A stretch of 64,000 nt of DNA from Merluccius polli (taxonomy: Eukaryota > Chordata > Actinopteri > Gadiformes > Merlucciidae). The stretch is taken from positions 1 to 64,000 of the forward strand of contig JAOPHQ010005744.1 of NCBI GenBank assembly GCA_030340625.1, in the 5' to 3' direction. Under the pieces are notes generated by a model. It saw nothing but the letters and a program-made list of their open reading frames with translations, was not told the DNA's origin and did not search any database. Made by a program: the position numbers and the translations under genes. Below, one piece after another: positions 35,614-47,935 of this stretch. The number at the start of each line of letters is the position of its first letter. The first letter of the stretch is position 1.

Positions 35614-37855
35614 ACGTCAAAAAACACCAAAAAAACCCATTAGTCAGTCAGTCTACTAATTGGGTCCCACTCATCTCATTGTATGTACTGGCGCTGGGGA
35701 GGCCCACCAGAAGTCCAGTCTGTCGGCGGCTGCCTGACTGTGTACACCTTCAGTCACCGCCGCTCACCTCTCACCTACCTCACCGCACCGCTCCCCATAA
35801 CTTAAGCCTGAAAAGCCTCCCGATTCATCACACTTAATGTGGGGAGGGACGCCGCCGCCACGCCACGCCAAATGACTCACTCTGGACTTTCTCATTAGAA
35901 ATGATGAATTTGCCACCGACTACACAGGGCCTCCTGTCCTGCGCTCCGCAAAGCGTTTTTTTTTTTGGTTAAATACTTTTAGCTGTATCAGACATGAAGG
36001 GTTATTCTCCACTTTTGGCCATTGATTTCTCTCTTTAGAAAAGGAACGAAACATGAGACGAAGAAGAAAATGAAAATAAAACGGAGGCGCAAGTGGACTG
36101 TTTTTCTTTCCACGAATGTCAAGTGTTAACACACTGTTGAACGCGCGCTCTTCAAGTGAACACGCTCCCGCTATTTTATTTTCCCCCTGCTGCTGTTGTT
36201 TTTATTTTTTTTTCCTCCCCATCGTTTTGTAGTTGGGTTTTTTTCCCAGTGAATGTGCGACGAGGGTGAGTCATACGTTCATCTGGAATCGCTTAGCGCC
36301 CGCCAAAAAATATTGGTCTCTGGGCCCCGGGAGTCCGTCGCCGTTGGGCCAACAGTAGCACATGTGCTCCAGAGACCCCCCCCCCCCCCAGAGATGGCGT
36401 GCACGCCCCCGCAGTGGCGTGCACGCTCCCAACGGAAACACATCGCCGGACGCGGGAGTTTTTACGAGTCGCATAAGTTACGTTCAGCGGCGTCCGCTGG
36501 GGGTAAAATCCCGGGAATCGCCTGGAGAAATGTAAACATTTCCTTAGAAACCGACCGTTGCCGAGTCACGCATCCATCCAAACATTAACATAAACTCTTG
36601 CTTATTACGGCCGATCATTTAAAGCCCTATTTCGGGAAAAGACGTTTACGGTCGTAAAAAGGTGTTACTAGGAGTGCTGCGCATAAGCCGTCTCACTTCC
36701 CCCCCCGAAGGTAGAGCTGATGGTTTTAAATGAGGGAGGATTAGGTTGCAGCTACAAGAGGCGGACGGCAACCCGAGCGCCTCGCTCCGCTTCGTTAATC
36801 ACAGCGGAGAATGGAAAGTTTGCCAGGCTGCAGAATGGGTTTGGGGGGGGGGGGTTCCCAATGGAGTCGTGCAGCTTCCAGTAAATCACACAAATTCATT
36901 GTTATTGGATGGGAATGATGGATGGATCAATAAAAGCGTCCGCATTCCAGTGTCGTAAGAAATAACGCTGAAATAAAATCGGGAAATGCTGGACAACAAA
37001 GTTGTTTACTGGCCGGTGGTTTTAACATTCAATACCGTTGTTAGTGAGAAGTGATCAGCTTATTTGTTTTTTAAGACCTCAGAAAAAGGAAACAATTGAA
37101 CGGTTTGTTGGTTTCTGAGTGAGCGGTTTGTTTCGCCGCCGCCTGTCGTCAGCGACCAATTATTCTGATCACATGGACACAGAGTCCGCTGCTGCAGCCT
37201 CTTTAGCATCTGCTAATTTGGCCTGCTGATGATGGACCGAGCGGCGTTGGCTGCGATATACGACACATATTATCGAATACATTCATCTTTACAGCGGTGA
37301 CAAAACACGTGACTTGCGTGTCACACAGTCTCCATTGTCTCTATCTGTACCATGCAAATTGAACGTATCTCTCTTTACATATGTCAACAGTGATCCCTAG
37401 TGGCCCCATACAGATAGTCACCTTCCTCCTGGTGCCAAGTCTGCCTGGCGTACAAATGCTGTGCAGACAGGAGGGCGGAGGCTGGTGTTAGATAAGTGGA
37501 TTTCTATCCATGCCAACGGAAATCATGTAACTGTTGCGACTTGCAGCCGGGAATTTCCCCTTCAGCCCCACAGCCCTTCACTTTCTTTCTCGTCCACAAA
37601 ACACACCTGGGATTAAATAAAGAGCTGCAGTGCGCCGAGCTGTGTCACAAAAAAAACAAAAACGAAACATAACGTCGGTTAAACATGATCTTTATGTACA
37701 CGTATTACTCGGTATTGTCGATCATTTCGTCATCTCTCTCTAATTACCAATCACTGTGAAATCCCATCTGCCACATTATACTTTATATACTCTCCATTTC
37801 TATCACTTCTCTAACCTGTTCCCCATCTGCTCTGTACTCTCCCATCCCTCGCCAG
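35068..37855. other. Intron 2, 5' part
   Basis: No exon recognised between the CT tract and micro-exon 2alpha. It contains a CA tract at 35582-35608 and short G and C runs. Open frames here have no family resemblance. Confidence 0.65.
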
Positions 37856-37873
37856 CATTGGACCGCAGCGGAG
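37856..37873 (+). CDS. plec: Plectin micro-exon 2alpha (optional)
   Basis: An 18-nt exon encodes HWTAAE between a gccag acceptor and a GTAGGT donor, codon-aligned on both sides. Mammalian plectin has a 15-nt optional exon 2alpha encoding HWRAE at exactly this place in CH1, so this is its counterpart with one extra residue. In mammals it is tissue-regulated and alters actin binding; the same use is inferred. Confidence 0.88.
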
Positions 37874-38864
37874 GTAGGTTGTACTTGCACTTGGCCGGCT
37901 CTGTGACACATCTTGTATGGCTATTCTGTGTCACAACATCAAGCGTTATAGCGTTATACGATCACTTCTTGAACACGCACAACGTCACGTGTGTGAAACA
38001 GAATAAGGGACGCCACCGGTCCCCGCAAGGGTTTAGCCTCGCATGCACAACAACACACCACACGCAAGCAAGTGTGTTTTTTTCGATAATATGATCGCAC
38101 CCCTCCCTCATCAAGGCTTGCTCTTGTCGCTCAGTTTGCTTGTGTTTGCACCGGATACCTCCACCACATATCACTACTTGTATTTATTTTAATTTGTTTT
38201 TTGTATTGCGATTTTTATTGCAAATCCATTGTTTCACCTGTCAGGGCAGGCAGCTGCAGCTGAAGGGCGTTTGGCAGCCTCAGCTGCGGCCTTAAAGCCT
38301 GCATGCGTGGCTGCTTGCGGCGATGCATTCCTGACCTGCGTTGGGTGTGATTTGCTCCGAGGTGGACTCTGAAGAAGTTACCTAACAGCCGATACAAAAA
38401 AAGTCGTATTATTTCTAGCGATGCGCCAAATGGCTGGCTGCCAGAAATAGCCCATGTTGCGGTATAATGTCAGCCAGGTGTAAAAGTCTTTGACCAGTCC
38501 TGAATATGTTGTCCAAACATATTTTATCAAATTGATTTTACTCTGTTATTCTGGTTATTGATTATCAATTCAGACAGCACATGACATGCTGTTAATACAG
38601 CCCAAAATCAATTAATTTAATTTGTAATGTATTTAAAAAGATCAAAAAGCTAAATTGATTGAGTAACAATATTATGTTTTGGCCCATTGTCCCCTGAGAT
38701 TCAGTTTCAGCCTCTGTTAAGATTTTCCATTTTGGTGCATCGCTAAATAATATCATTAAATATGAATGGACTTGCTGTCGTGTGACCTCTGTGTGACGTT
38801 GAACTGTGGGCCATTTGTTCTGTGCTAATAATTGTCTTTTCCTCCATGTCTGCTCTTCCTCCAG

Positions 38865-38954
38865 TCACAGCGACACGTGTCGGACCTTTACGAAGATCTC
38901 CGAGATGGACACAACCTGATCTCCCTCCTGGAGGTCCTCTCTGGGGACCGCCTG
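38865..38954 (+). CDS. plec: Plectin exon 3 (CH1)
   Basis: Thirty codons: SQRHVSDLYEDLRDGHNLIS, then LLEVLSGDRL. It is core CH1 sequence, almost identical to mammalian plectin. Acceptor cctccag, donor GTGAGT. Residues 61-90 of the 1a form. Confidence 0.96.
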
Positions 38955-39675
38955 GTGAGTCACCCTAATCTCCCGATCGCGCTCGACTCAGTTCGGCTTG
39001 CGGCGTCATGCCCGATTTTGCGCTAACGCCGCTCTGTCTCTGAGCCCAACCCTTGTTGTCGTTCTGACTCATCTGTCATCACAAGTAGGCCTCCTTGCGG
39101 CGTAACAATTACTAATCAACATCTGCAACGGGGGGCCAATTAAATACCCAACCTCAGTCAAACAGAAGTCATTTACTTCCTCTGATCTCACTGCCAACAG
39201 GTCATTCATAATAGGCTCTTTATGCCATGTGGAGGAAAACAATCAGCAGACATTTATGTGTCTTAAATGTAATGATTAACAAACAGAATCACTTTCGGTA
39301 GTAACCTAATGAGGGCAACCCTGCTACTTAAACATGGGAGTCGATTGCTGGTGTTACTCAAAGGTGCCAGTGGGCAAATAACACAGGTGCACCAAACGTC
39401 GCTACTTTCCGTCCAACTTTATCCACTTATGAATAAAGTGGATAAACGTCTTCATTTAAAGTGGAACGGCTGGCTGACATGCTGGTGATGTAGATGTGAT
39501 GTAGATGTTTACAAGAGGCTGCATGTCTCCATGCTGCTCCGCCTACTCATGCTCTGCTCACTTTGAGGAGGCCTTCATGGACCTAACAACTCTCTCTCTC
39601 CCCCTCTCTCTCTCCCCCTCTCCCCCTCTCCCCCCCCTCCTCCTCCTCCTCCTCCTCTCTCTCTCTCCCCCTCTT

Positions 39676-39728
<53 letters not shown>

Positions 39729-40015
39729 CTCTCTCATTCTCACTCGTTTTTGCTCGTTTGAACTGTTTGACCTGCCTGGTTCTCTCTCTCACACTTCCTC
39801 ACTTCCTGTTTGCCGCTGTTCACGTTTCAACTGTTCCCCCCCCCCCCCACCCCGCGTGGTTCTCTCTCTCTCTCTCTGACTTCCCCCTCGTCTTCCTCTT
39901 CTCCGCTCTTCCTCACTTCCTGTTTGGCCGTCATCTTCTGTGTGTGCTGAAACGTGCCGTCTGGCCTTTTGCCTCCTCTGCCTTCTTTTCCTTCTCCCGC
40001 TCTCGCCGGGGCTAG
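38955..40015. other. Intron 3, 5' part
   Basis: It holds a CT/CTC tract at about 39589-39725 and a C run at about 39836-39848. No exon recognised before 3alpha. Confidence 0.7.
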
Positions 40016-40051
40016 CCAAGGGAGAGAGATGTGGTGAGGAGCTTGCGGTTG
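40016..40051 (+). CDS. plec: Plectin micro-exon 3alpha (optional)
   Basis: A 36-nt exon encodes PRERDVVRSLRL, flanked by a gctag acceptor and a GTGAGT donor, codon-aligned. Length and sequence match the mammalian optional exon 3alpha, which lies between exons 3 and 4 in the CH1 domain. It starts PRE, like exon 4 (PREKGRMRF). Inclusion lengthens CH1 by 12 residues. Confidence 0.9.
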
Positions 40052-40692
40052 GTGAGTGAGCGTGTTGTTGTCTTCTTCTCCTCCTTCTACTCCTCCATGT
40101 TCTTCTTCTGCTCCATGTACATTTGGCTGTGCACGATTCTCCCTGGCAATGGCTTTAATTAACCTTATGGAAAGAGCGTATATACATGCAGTTTTCCCGA
40201 AACTTTCCCGAAGTAGGAACGTACTCTTGGTTTTGATTGGTAATTCATGTTGCTTGTCCCTAAAGATTATATATTTACCCAATTGAATTAGGAAACTCAT
40301 GACATACTCCTTATTTAATGTTAATTTCTACATATATCAATTGGAAAAGGCATAGGCAATGCAAGAATACACAAACAGATGTACCCCTTAAATGATTTAT
40401 TATCTTTCCCTCGATTGACGTATTGCATTTCATCCCACATATTTGCGTGATTATATGATTATATTTATGTGTGATTATATTTATTGTTGAGTTACTCTGA
40501 GTTCACCAGCACTTCCCATATGTATTGCCCTTCTGTCGCCTTTTTCAGTTTTCCCACATTTGATCTTTATTTTTTTAAATTTGTTTTCTCCCTATTGCGC
40601 TGAACCAGCGAGGATCTTCTCATAGGTTGGGTTTGTCCTAAGGTGTTGTTATTTATGAATGCGTTTCTAATCAATGTATTCCCGCTCTACAG

Positions 40693-40770
40693 CCCAGGGA
40701 GAAAGGTCGCATGCGTTTCCACAAACTGCAGAATGTACAGATAGCGCTGGACTTCCTCAAACACCGCCAG
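40693..40770 (+). CDS. plec: Plectin exon 4 (CH1)
   Basis: Twenty-six codons: PREKGRMRFHKLQNVQIALD, then FLKHRQ. Acceptor ctctacag, donor GTATGA. Residues 91-116 (1a form). Confidence 0.96.
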
Positions 40771-40933
40771 GTATGAGATTCGACCGCTTCCTCACAAAAA
40801 CCACAACAACAACAAAGTTGAAAGTCAAAATCTGCCGTCTTCCGGATGACTCCCATTGTGTCATCCGTCTTTGGAGAGGGGAAATCGGACGTTCAAATGT
40901 GTTTTCTTCTCGTGTTTCTCTGTGGTCTCACAG

Positions 40934-41026
40934 GTCAAGCTGGTGAACATCAGGAATGACGACATCGCGGACGGGAACCCCAAGCTGACGCTGGGCCTGA
41001 TCTGGACCATCATCCTACACTTCCAG
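40934..41026 (+). CDS. plec: Plectin exon 5 (end of CH1, actin-binding site 2)
   Basis: Thirty-one codons from VKLVNIRNDDIADGNPKLTL to GLIWTIILHFQ, the highly conserved actin-binding site 2. Acceptor tctcacag, donor GTCTCC. Residues 117-147. Confidence 0.96.
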
Positions 41027-42282
41027 GTCTCCTGCTCTGTCAGTGTTGAGTTCCATCACCGTGGTACCGCCGCCATCCTCTCTCTCTCTCTGGGATCGCC
41101 ACCGGGCAGCTGTCACTTCATCTTACTCTTCCAGACCAATCACAGTGTGGACTCATGTCCCACTCCTCTAAAACAAATTACTTGATTTCTCAATCAAATC
41201 AATGTCAATGAAAATGATCCTATTGGTGGTGGTTGGTGCTATCATGATTCAGTTGGGCTACTACTCACCCCTACTACTCAAATAGTTGTTTTTTTCCAAG
41301 GGTTGAGTGTCAAAAAATAGCACTCGCTTACTATTCAACAGTGTCAATATGTGAGTCATGTCTGGGAAGGGCTTCACAGGCAACTAGAACATCCCATGGA
41401 GATAATCAGCGTGGCCTAGCTGGGGCGCCCACAGCCCTTCCCCAGGATGGACCACACCTGCAGCCAAGCCAATAATTCATCCTATGTTTTTCCTAACCAT
41501 GCCTGATGATATCCTTACTTTCCTCTAAACCAAATAGAAGATACTACTAATCTAAAAGCAACAATAGTCATAATAATATTAATAATAGTACAATAATAAT
41601 GATACATTTGATGGGTTTTAGAGGATCGGTAGGCCCTCTTAGGTATCTAAAAAAAGCAAGTCTGAACAGAAAAGTTAGAATAATAGCCAGAAATATTTGC
41701 TGGAATTATGGCTTGGCATGGCCATTGAAAACAGTGGCAGAGGATCAACAAGTCGGCCCATAGAAAGAGATCAGGTGTCTCTCTTCTCAAAGGGCCGGGA
41801 AGAGCATCAGATGGGCAGCTGCCGGTGAGTCATGGCGGCTTTCAGCCTTTTCACGGAGGAGAGAGAGGGTGTAAATACCCGGGGTGACGATGGATACTGA
41901 TACACTTCATGCTGACACGTGCACACACACGCAGATGTGCACACACACACGCAGATGTGCACACACACATGCACATGTGCACACACACACACACACACCA
42001 CCCTCACAATATATATATTTGATACACCCAGGATTCATCAGGGAGATGTTTGATCTTGTGGCCAACATGCTAACAATTCACACATTTTTTTGCAAACATG
42101 ATTGTCAAATTGACAGGGTGGATTCTAATAATCACCACAAACTCCAGATTTTTTGGTTTGGTTTTGGTTTCTACTCATGTTACTCATACATTTTCCATTT
42201 TCCATACATCGCCATTTTCCATACATTGCCAGCTCCCCTTCTTGTGTGTTAACCGTTGCTTATCGTTGCCTGTGGGGGTCAG
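41027..42282. other. Intron 5
   Basis: A CA-rich tract at about 41920-42000 includes a roughly 20-bp imperfect tandem (CACACGCAGATGTGCACA type). Nothing else recognised. Confidence 0.75.
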
Positions 42283-42449
42283 ATCTCGGACATCCAGGTG
42301 AACGGCCAGTCGGAGGACATGACTGCCAAGGAGAAGCTGCTCCTGTGGTCCCAGAGGATGACAGAGAACTACCAGGGCATCCGCTGCGACAACTTCACCA
42401 CCAGCTGGAGGGACGGCAAGCTGTTCAATGCCGTCATTCACAAGCACCA
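42283..42449 (+). CDS. plec: Plectin exon 6 (CH2)
   Basis: Fifty-five codons plus CA: ISDIQVNGQSEDMTAKEKLL through LWSQRMTENYQGIRCDNFTT to SWRDGKLFNAVIHKH. It is the linker and first half of the second CH domain. Donor GTAAGT; the Gln codon is completed by exon 7. Residues 148-203. Confidence 0.96.
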
Positions 42450-43536
42450 GTAAGTGGACGTTTTTCGTGAGCGTGTCTTGGCTTCACACCGAGTATGGCT
42501 CATACAATGCAAGAGTATGCAGTATTAGTAATACTACTATGATATTATGTCTTACATTTTGTCATATTATAGTGTACTATATATTATAATGTATATTGTA
42601 TGTGTCATTATTATACATTTACAGCATCATTAAGCATCATGCATGAGCAGATGATTTTTTATCTCATTACTTCTCTGCCTTACCAGCTATGCTGGTGCTT
42701 GTCATAACATATAACCACGCACTGTGATGGATTAGGGCAGAAATAGGGCAATGGCCAACTTCCAATTCTTATATTATCTTTTGCAAGTAAAAACATATAA
42801 CCTATTACTAACTCTTCAGTCCCCTACAGCTAAATGTGAGAATGGAATATATATATATATATATATATAATATAATATAATATAATATTGAATATAATTT
42901 GGAATATGAAATATGGAATATATATATATGCTTTAGGCTTTATTAAATACCAAAAATTCAGATCAGCTTACCAAGCAGTCCGTGTTTAGTGGAGACTTTT
43001 GATGCTATCTTTTACCATAAAACGCGCAGAGCTCAGGCATTCGCCCAGGGAGAGTTGATTGTTCAGCTAGGCGTGGTTTTCGTGGCCTTTTTATGAAGGT
43101 AAAAGAAAATGTAAGCCGCAGGGACAGGTTTCTTTTTATTAAGCGTTGAGCCTGTTACTGCACCGCTTTGAGAGGGAGAGTAAAAAAAGACAACAGTCTG
43201 CTTCACGCATGCCATGGTGTGGCGGGAGACGCGAGCAACGCACTCTGCGCTAGCAGCTCGGACGGTGAAGCATCATGATCATTTTTTTACGTGTCTTTTT
43301 AAGTATATTTCTTGATGTGACTTGCCGAGTTAAACGGTGAAGAGGAATTCATCCAGAAGACTGACTCATGATGACAACGGGGACCGACAAGACCGACAAA
43401 ATTTGAACCAAAACACAGCAACCGGTCCATTGTTTCGTGTGTCCATTTCCGCATGGCCACGGAAGTGCAGAGCTGCTGCTACCGGTTTTACGTGGACGGA
43501 TACTTTTGATATTCCTCCTATAGCTGGATAAGCAGC

Positions 43537-43914
43537 ATGTTTAACCCCAAGAAGAAGGAGAAGCAGAAGAAGGTGACCCGCTTCGCCCTGCCTGGCGAAG
43601 GGTGGAGAAGGCACAGTAACACGGGCAACAGGGTGGTCATGGTGTGTGAGGACGTCCCATCTAGCTGCAGCGCTCAGGACACCAGGGCCACTGCTGATTC
43701 CAGGAGGCACCACATCTCAGGGGACCCCCCTGGCCCAGACCGGGACCGGACCTCCACCAGCTTCAATGGGAGAGAGCATCGTCTCGTCAGCAGCAGCTGT
43801 CCCTGTGCAGACGGGCAGGTCTACCTGTGTGTCGCTGGAGACCGAGCGCTTAACGCCCCCAGTCGACGTGTCAAACCGCTGCATGGGTCTGCTTGGATGT
43901 TTTATTCAACTTAG
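43537..43914 (+). other. Unidentified GC-rich open frame inside intron 6
   Basis: The ATG opens a 125-codon frame beginning MFNPKKKEKQKKVTRFALPG, then EGWRRHSNTGNRVVM just before a GTGTGT site at 43642. I recognise no family. The first 35 codons end in phase 0, so such an exon could splice in frame to exon 9 but not to exon 7. An internal promoter that skips the actin-binding domain is known in the related gene dystonin (epithelial form), so a similar plectin form is conceivable. There is no other support; it may be chance. Confidence 0.2.
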
Positions 43915-44679
43915 TAACTTGACTGTGTTTGAGGTGACGGTTTCAGATTCAGTATTGGGAGTCACTAGAGTTCACTCTCTGTCTTTTTCTCTCGCTATCT
44001 CGCTCTGTACAAAAGGTGTTAATATAATTAGTCTTTGCCGCGTTATTTGTCTTATCTCTTTGTCATTCTCCCGTTGTTTGTTCACTTCCTCCTCTCCCAA
44101 ATGGGTGAACAAATACGTCATCAGCATTTTGGTTTATGTAGCCGCTCTGTATCAGATATTATGCACACTGGCTGCTTTGTGTGACGCCAGGGCGAATGAA
44201 ATGCCCAGAGGAGCCGGCCAGCGGGAGGCAGAAGCTTTTTATGGATTAGTGAGGCAGGTGGGCTCTTGCGCTGCACATTCTTCTTCCACGCGATGATGGT
44301 GAACTTTGAAGGAACCCAGATGTAATATCTCAATGGATAACTCAATACATCTTGAGTAATTTGATTTGCAGTCTTGCCAAATATTTCATATTGGAGTAAT
44401 GTTGCACATTATGGTCTGTGTTTTAATCTTAGTGGATATGTTTTGATATATACTGTATATATATATATATAGAGAGAGAGATTTTTTTTACAGTTGATCT
44501 TAGAGTAAAGTAGTTTATTATCTCCAAGAGGCATAATTGTTTTGCAGCATGTAGTAGTGTAGTGATAGCAAGAACAATAATGACACCAACAGTGACCACA
44601 TAATGAACTATAAATATGCAACAGATAACAATAAAACGTTGCAACTATTAATTTAGAGAGTCCTAAATAAACTGTCCTA

Positions 44680-44943
44680 TCGGGCTTGTACATCACAATG
44701 ACCGCCGCCACTTTGGGAGCATGTTGGTAATGGTTTAATTGGTCATCGTTTAGTGATTCATCATGACATGATTTGTCATTATGTGGAGACATGTTGTGTT
44801 TCTCATGCGAGACGTGGCTTGTGCCTTGGTATATTTACGTTGGTTTTAGGATTTGACAGTACTACAACTCTCTTGAGTCCTCTCAATATGGCAGAGACTC
44901 ATCAACAGAAAATCCCATGATGCACTCTGATGTACAAGCCCTA
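44680..44943. mobile_element. Short inverted-repeat element (MITE), copy 2
   Basis: Left end TCGGGCTTGTACATCA and right end TGATGTACAAGCCCTA are inverted repeats, flanked by TA on both sides (44678-44679 and 44944-44945). The interior aligns in the same orientation with copy 1 at 22048-22320. The TA duplication suggests a Tc1/mariner-type, non-autonomous element; no coding capacity. Confidence 0.85.
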
Positions 44944-45126
44944 TAGCTTATTAAGGAAACCAATTGCCGCTAGAACAAAGGTCACCTTATATGACCTTGT
45001 ATGATCACTTGCTGACATCATCGCAGGTGGTTAACGCCGACATACTATTAGATGAATTCTGGAGATAGGAGGACATTACCACGCATGACTAAACTTTCTT
45101 CTGATCCATGCTTGTGTTTCCCCAAG

Positions 45127-45242
45127 GCCCATGCTGGTGGACATGGGAAGAGTGTACCGCCAGACCAACATGGAGAACCTGGAACAGGCCTTCAGCGTGG
45201 CTGAGAAAGACCTGGGGGTCACCCGCCTCCTGGACCCAGAGG
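45127..45242 (+). CDS. plec: Plectin exon 7 (CH2)
   Basis: Completes Gln203 and reads PMLVDMGRVYRQTNMENLEQ, AFSVAEKDLGVTRLLDPE plus G. It is the middle of CH2, nearly identical to mammals. Acceptor cccaag, donor GTAAGA. Confidence 0.95.
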
Positions 45243-45420
45243 GTAAGAGACCCAGGAAACTACCGCCAATACTCCACCCACGCAAGCGTTGTTCTGGGCG
45301 GCGTGGTCGAACACACGTGTAACATGTTGGCCATGATGCTAAACCCGAGTTGACTTTGTTTCTCATGAGGAATTAAATACCATGTGTTTGTACCAGTTAG
45401 TTTATCATATAGTATATGAG

Positions 45421-45660
45421 ATTAGATTCAACTCTATTGTCATTGCACAGTACAAGTACAAGTACAGAGACGCAGTTTGACATCGAACCAGAAGTGCAAA
45501 AAAAAGTAAATGCATATGTATAGTGGAATATATAATAAATAAGATATATGCAGTATGAACAGAGTACAAGTAATGCTAGACGTACAGAATGAGGTATGAG
45601 ATATGAATATGGTAAATACACTAGGGACAAGATAATATTACACAATAGCCGAAACTAAAT
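45421..45660. repeat. Probable fish interspersed repeat in intron 7
   Basis: It begins AGATTCAACTCTATTGTCAT followed by TGCACAGTACAAG, which resembles, from memory, a dispersed fish repeat, then AT-rich sequence. Boundaries are approximate and the class is unknown. Confidence 0.45.
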
Positions 45661-45871
45661 TACTAGCCAACATTTTTCAAGAACAATGTGTCTTTTTGCA
45701 GCTGATGACAATCTTTTAGTCTTTGTGAAGACAACACAACAACAATACTTTAGGCGACCATAATAGTGTTTTTCTTGTGTTATTGTTAACACCACAGTGA
45801 TGATGAATATGATGGTATGCTAGTCACACCGACCTTGACTCGACTTGTTTGTCCGTCTTTTATTTCCACAG

Positions 45872-45969
45872 ATGTTGATGTTGCGCACCCTGATGAGAAG
45901 TCCATCATCACATACGTCTCCTCCCTGTACGACGCCATGCCCCGCGTCCCTGAGGCACAGGAAAGCAGC
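45872..45969 (+). CDS. plec: Plectin exon 8 (end of CH2)
   Basis: Reads DVDVAHPDEKSIITYVSSLY and DAMPRVPEAQESS. DEKSIITYVSSLYDAMPRVP is the conserved end of the actin-binding domain. Acceptor tttccacag, donor GTGAGT, ends on a codon boundary. Residues 242-274. Confidence 0.96.
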
Positions 45970-46009
45970 GTGAGTAGCAGTAGTAGTTCTCCGTTCTTCA
46001 GATTGGAAA

Positions 46010-46097
46010 GGTAGATAGATGGATAGGTAGATATGTAGATAGATGGATAGATAGATGGATAGATAGATAGATAGATAGATAAATGGATAGATAGATG

Positions 46098-46149
<52 letters not shown>

Positions 46150-46185
46150 CATGGATAGATAGGTAGATGGATAGATAGATAGATG

Positions 46186-46240
<55 letters not shown>
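46010..46240. repeat. (GATA)n microsatellite, about 230 bp
   Basis: GATA units with GGAT variants in intron 8. The Ile/Tyr/Leu/Ser minus-strand frames are artefacts. Confidence 0.97.
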
Positions 46241-46457
46241 TTGGGTTGATGCCATTCAGATTATTACAGTTGAAGTTGAGGCTTGTGACCTGTCTGATGA
46301 AAGGTCTTGTGGACACACTGTTGTCCAAGACAAGCCAGGACCTGAACTCCAACAAAGGTCCTGTGATATCTCAGATCACAGGACTCCCATTGCACTTCCA
46401 GTGCAATAGCCATTATGCAATTAGCAGCTTGTGGTGTCTGTGCTCAGGCTGCTTTAT

Positions 46458-46486
46458 TTAGTTAGTTAGTTAGTTAGTTAGTTAGT

Positions 46487-46562
<76 letters not shown>

Positions 46563-46624
46563 TCCCAAACTTGGCCAATGATCCTGTCTATTCATCTATC
46601 TCTCTCTCGCTCTCTCTCTGTCTG

Positions 46625-46708
<84 letters not shown>

Positions 46709-46751
46709 CCTGTCTCTCTGTCTCTCTCTCTCTCTCCCTCTCTCTCTCTCT
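46458..46751. repeat. (TTAG)n-(TTTC)n-(CT)n compound microsatellite
   Basis: About seven TTAG units, then about 20 TTTC units to 46564, then 150 bp of CT (about 46600-46751). All in intron 8. Confidence 0.97.
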
Positions 46752-46972
46752 GTTTTCAATGAGCTCATGGTTGCAGCGACACAACGCCCGGCCTGTCGAT
46801 ACCAAATTAAGTTAGCAGGGTGTCGGGAGTGGGGAACATGGGAAACAACAGGGGGAAAACATACCCTCCTGACCGCCTGCTTCGTCCACTAAACTCACTT
46901 CCCTGTCCCTCCCCTGTCCCTCCCCTGTCCCTTCCCTGTCCCTCTCCTGGTGCGCTGTGCTTCCCTGAGTAG

Positions 46973-47089
46973 CTGGAGCTCCGCTGGCAGGAGTACTATG
47001 AGCTGGTGAGGATACTGCTGCAGTGGATCCGGCACCACATCACCATCTTCGAGGAGAGGAAGTTCCCCGCCAGCTACGAGGAGATCGAG
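46973..47089 (+). CDS. plec: Plectin exon 9 (start of plakin domain)
   Basis: Thirty-nine codons: LELRWQEYYELVRILLQWIR to HHITIFEERKFPASYEEIE. It is the first spectrin-repeat helix after the actin-binding domain. Acceptor gagtag, donor GTGAGC. Residues 275-313. Confidence 0.95.
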
Positions 47090-47359
47090 GTGAGCGGCGG
47101 CGGCCAGCGTCTTTTCTTTGTGACGCTCCCGGGTTTTAAAAAGGAGTTATTTGCAGTCGTTTGATGTAATGTGTGTGTGTGGGAGGGGGGTGGGTGGGTG
47201 TGTGTGTGTGGGAATTCATGCCCACTAAAATAATACAAATAAAAAAAACACAATAGAATAATATAAAAGTATATAATAGAAGTAATAGGCATTTATGTCC
47301 TTCATTGTCATGCATGAATATGAAGTATCCCTGTATGAGTTGCGCTGGGTGGGGCAGCT

Positions 47360-47364
47360 GGTGT

Positions 47365-47410
<46 letters not shown>

Positions 47411-47562
47411 TATCAGCAGCCTGGAGGACTGAGCTGTGAGCCTCCACACACTCTGCCACTCCCATGGAGAGCTGCAGTTACAGCTGCGCAACACATAAAC
47501 CCTGACTGCTTTTGTTAGGGTTAGGGTTAGGATTGTGCGACTCACTCACGCACGATTGACTG

Positions 47563-47594
<32 letters not shown>
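47360..47594. repeat. (GT)n microsatellites with a short telomere-like stretch
   Basis: GT tracts at 47360-47410 and 47562-47594 in intron 9. Between them, 47515-47532 reads TTAGGGTTAGGGTTAGGA, a minimal telomere-like stretch. Confidence 0.9.
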
Positions 47595-47601
<7 letters not shown>

Positions 47602-47935
47602 TGTTTGGTTTTCATCAAAAGTTAATCTTTTATTTCCCCCTGAATCATGCTGTTGCATTTCACTTCATATCCCACTTTCCATATAACTCCAAGTATTTAT
47701 TTTACCCTGACATGGGGACTGCTGTACAACATTTTCATGAGAGTAATAATAATAGTCAGCAGCTTTACAAAATGTATGTCGGTATGTATGTAGGTATGTT
47801 ATCATCTGTTACAAAAACGAGAAAGCATAACATGAAATAAAAATAGCAATTTCTTTCTTGGAAAGACATAAAAAGGAATGAACTTACGTTGTTGAGGTGC
47901 TATTAAAATCACAATGCTATTTGTTTCCCATTCAG

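Larger units (their letters stand above)
42450..45126. other. Intron 6, with an odd open region and a MITE
   Basis: A long intron inside the CH2-coding region. It contains TA/AT tracts (42849-42868 and about 44455-44471), the unexplained GC-rich open frame at 43537-43914 and MITE copy 2 at 44680-44943. Confidence 0.7.

Noticed and set aside
45786..46355. 189-codon minus-strand frame
   Set aside because: Most of it is the (GATA)n microsatellite read as Ile-Tyr-Leu-Ser, with the antisense of exon 8 at its end.
47515..47532. Telomere-like TTAGGG repeats
   Set aside because: Only three units; too short to be a meaningful interstitial telomere.
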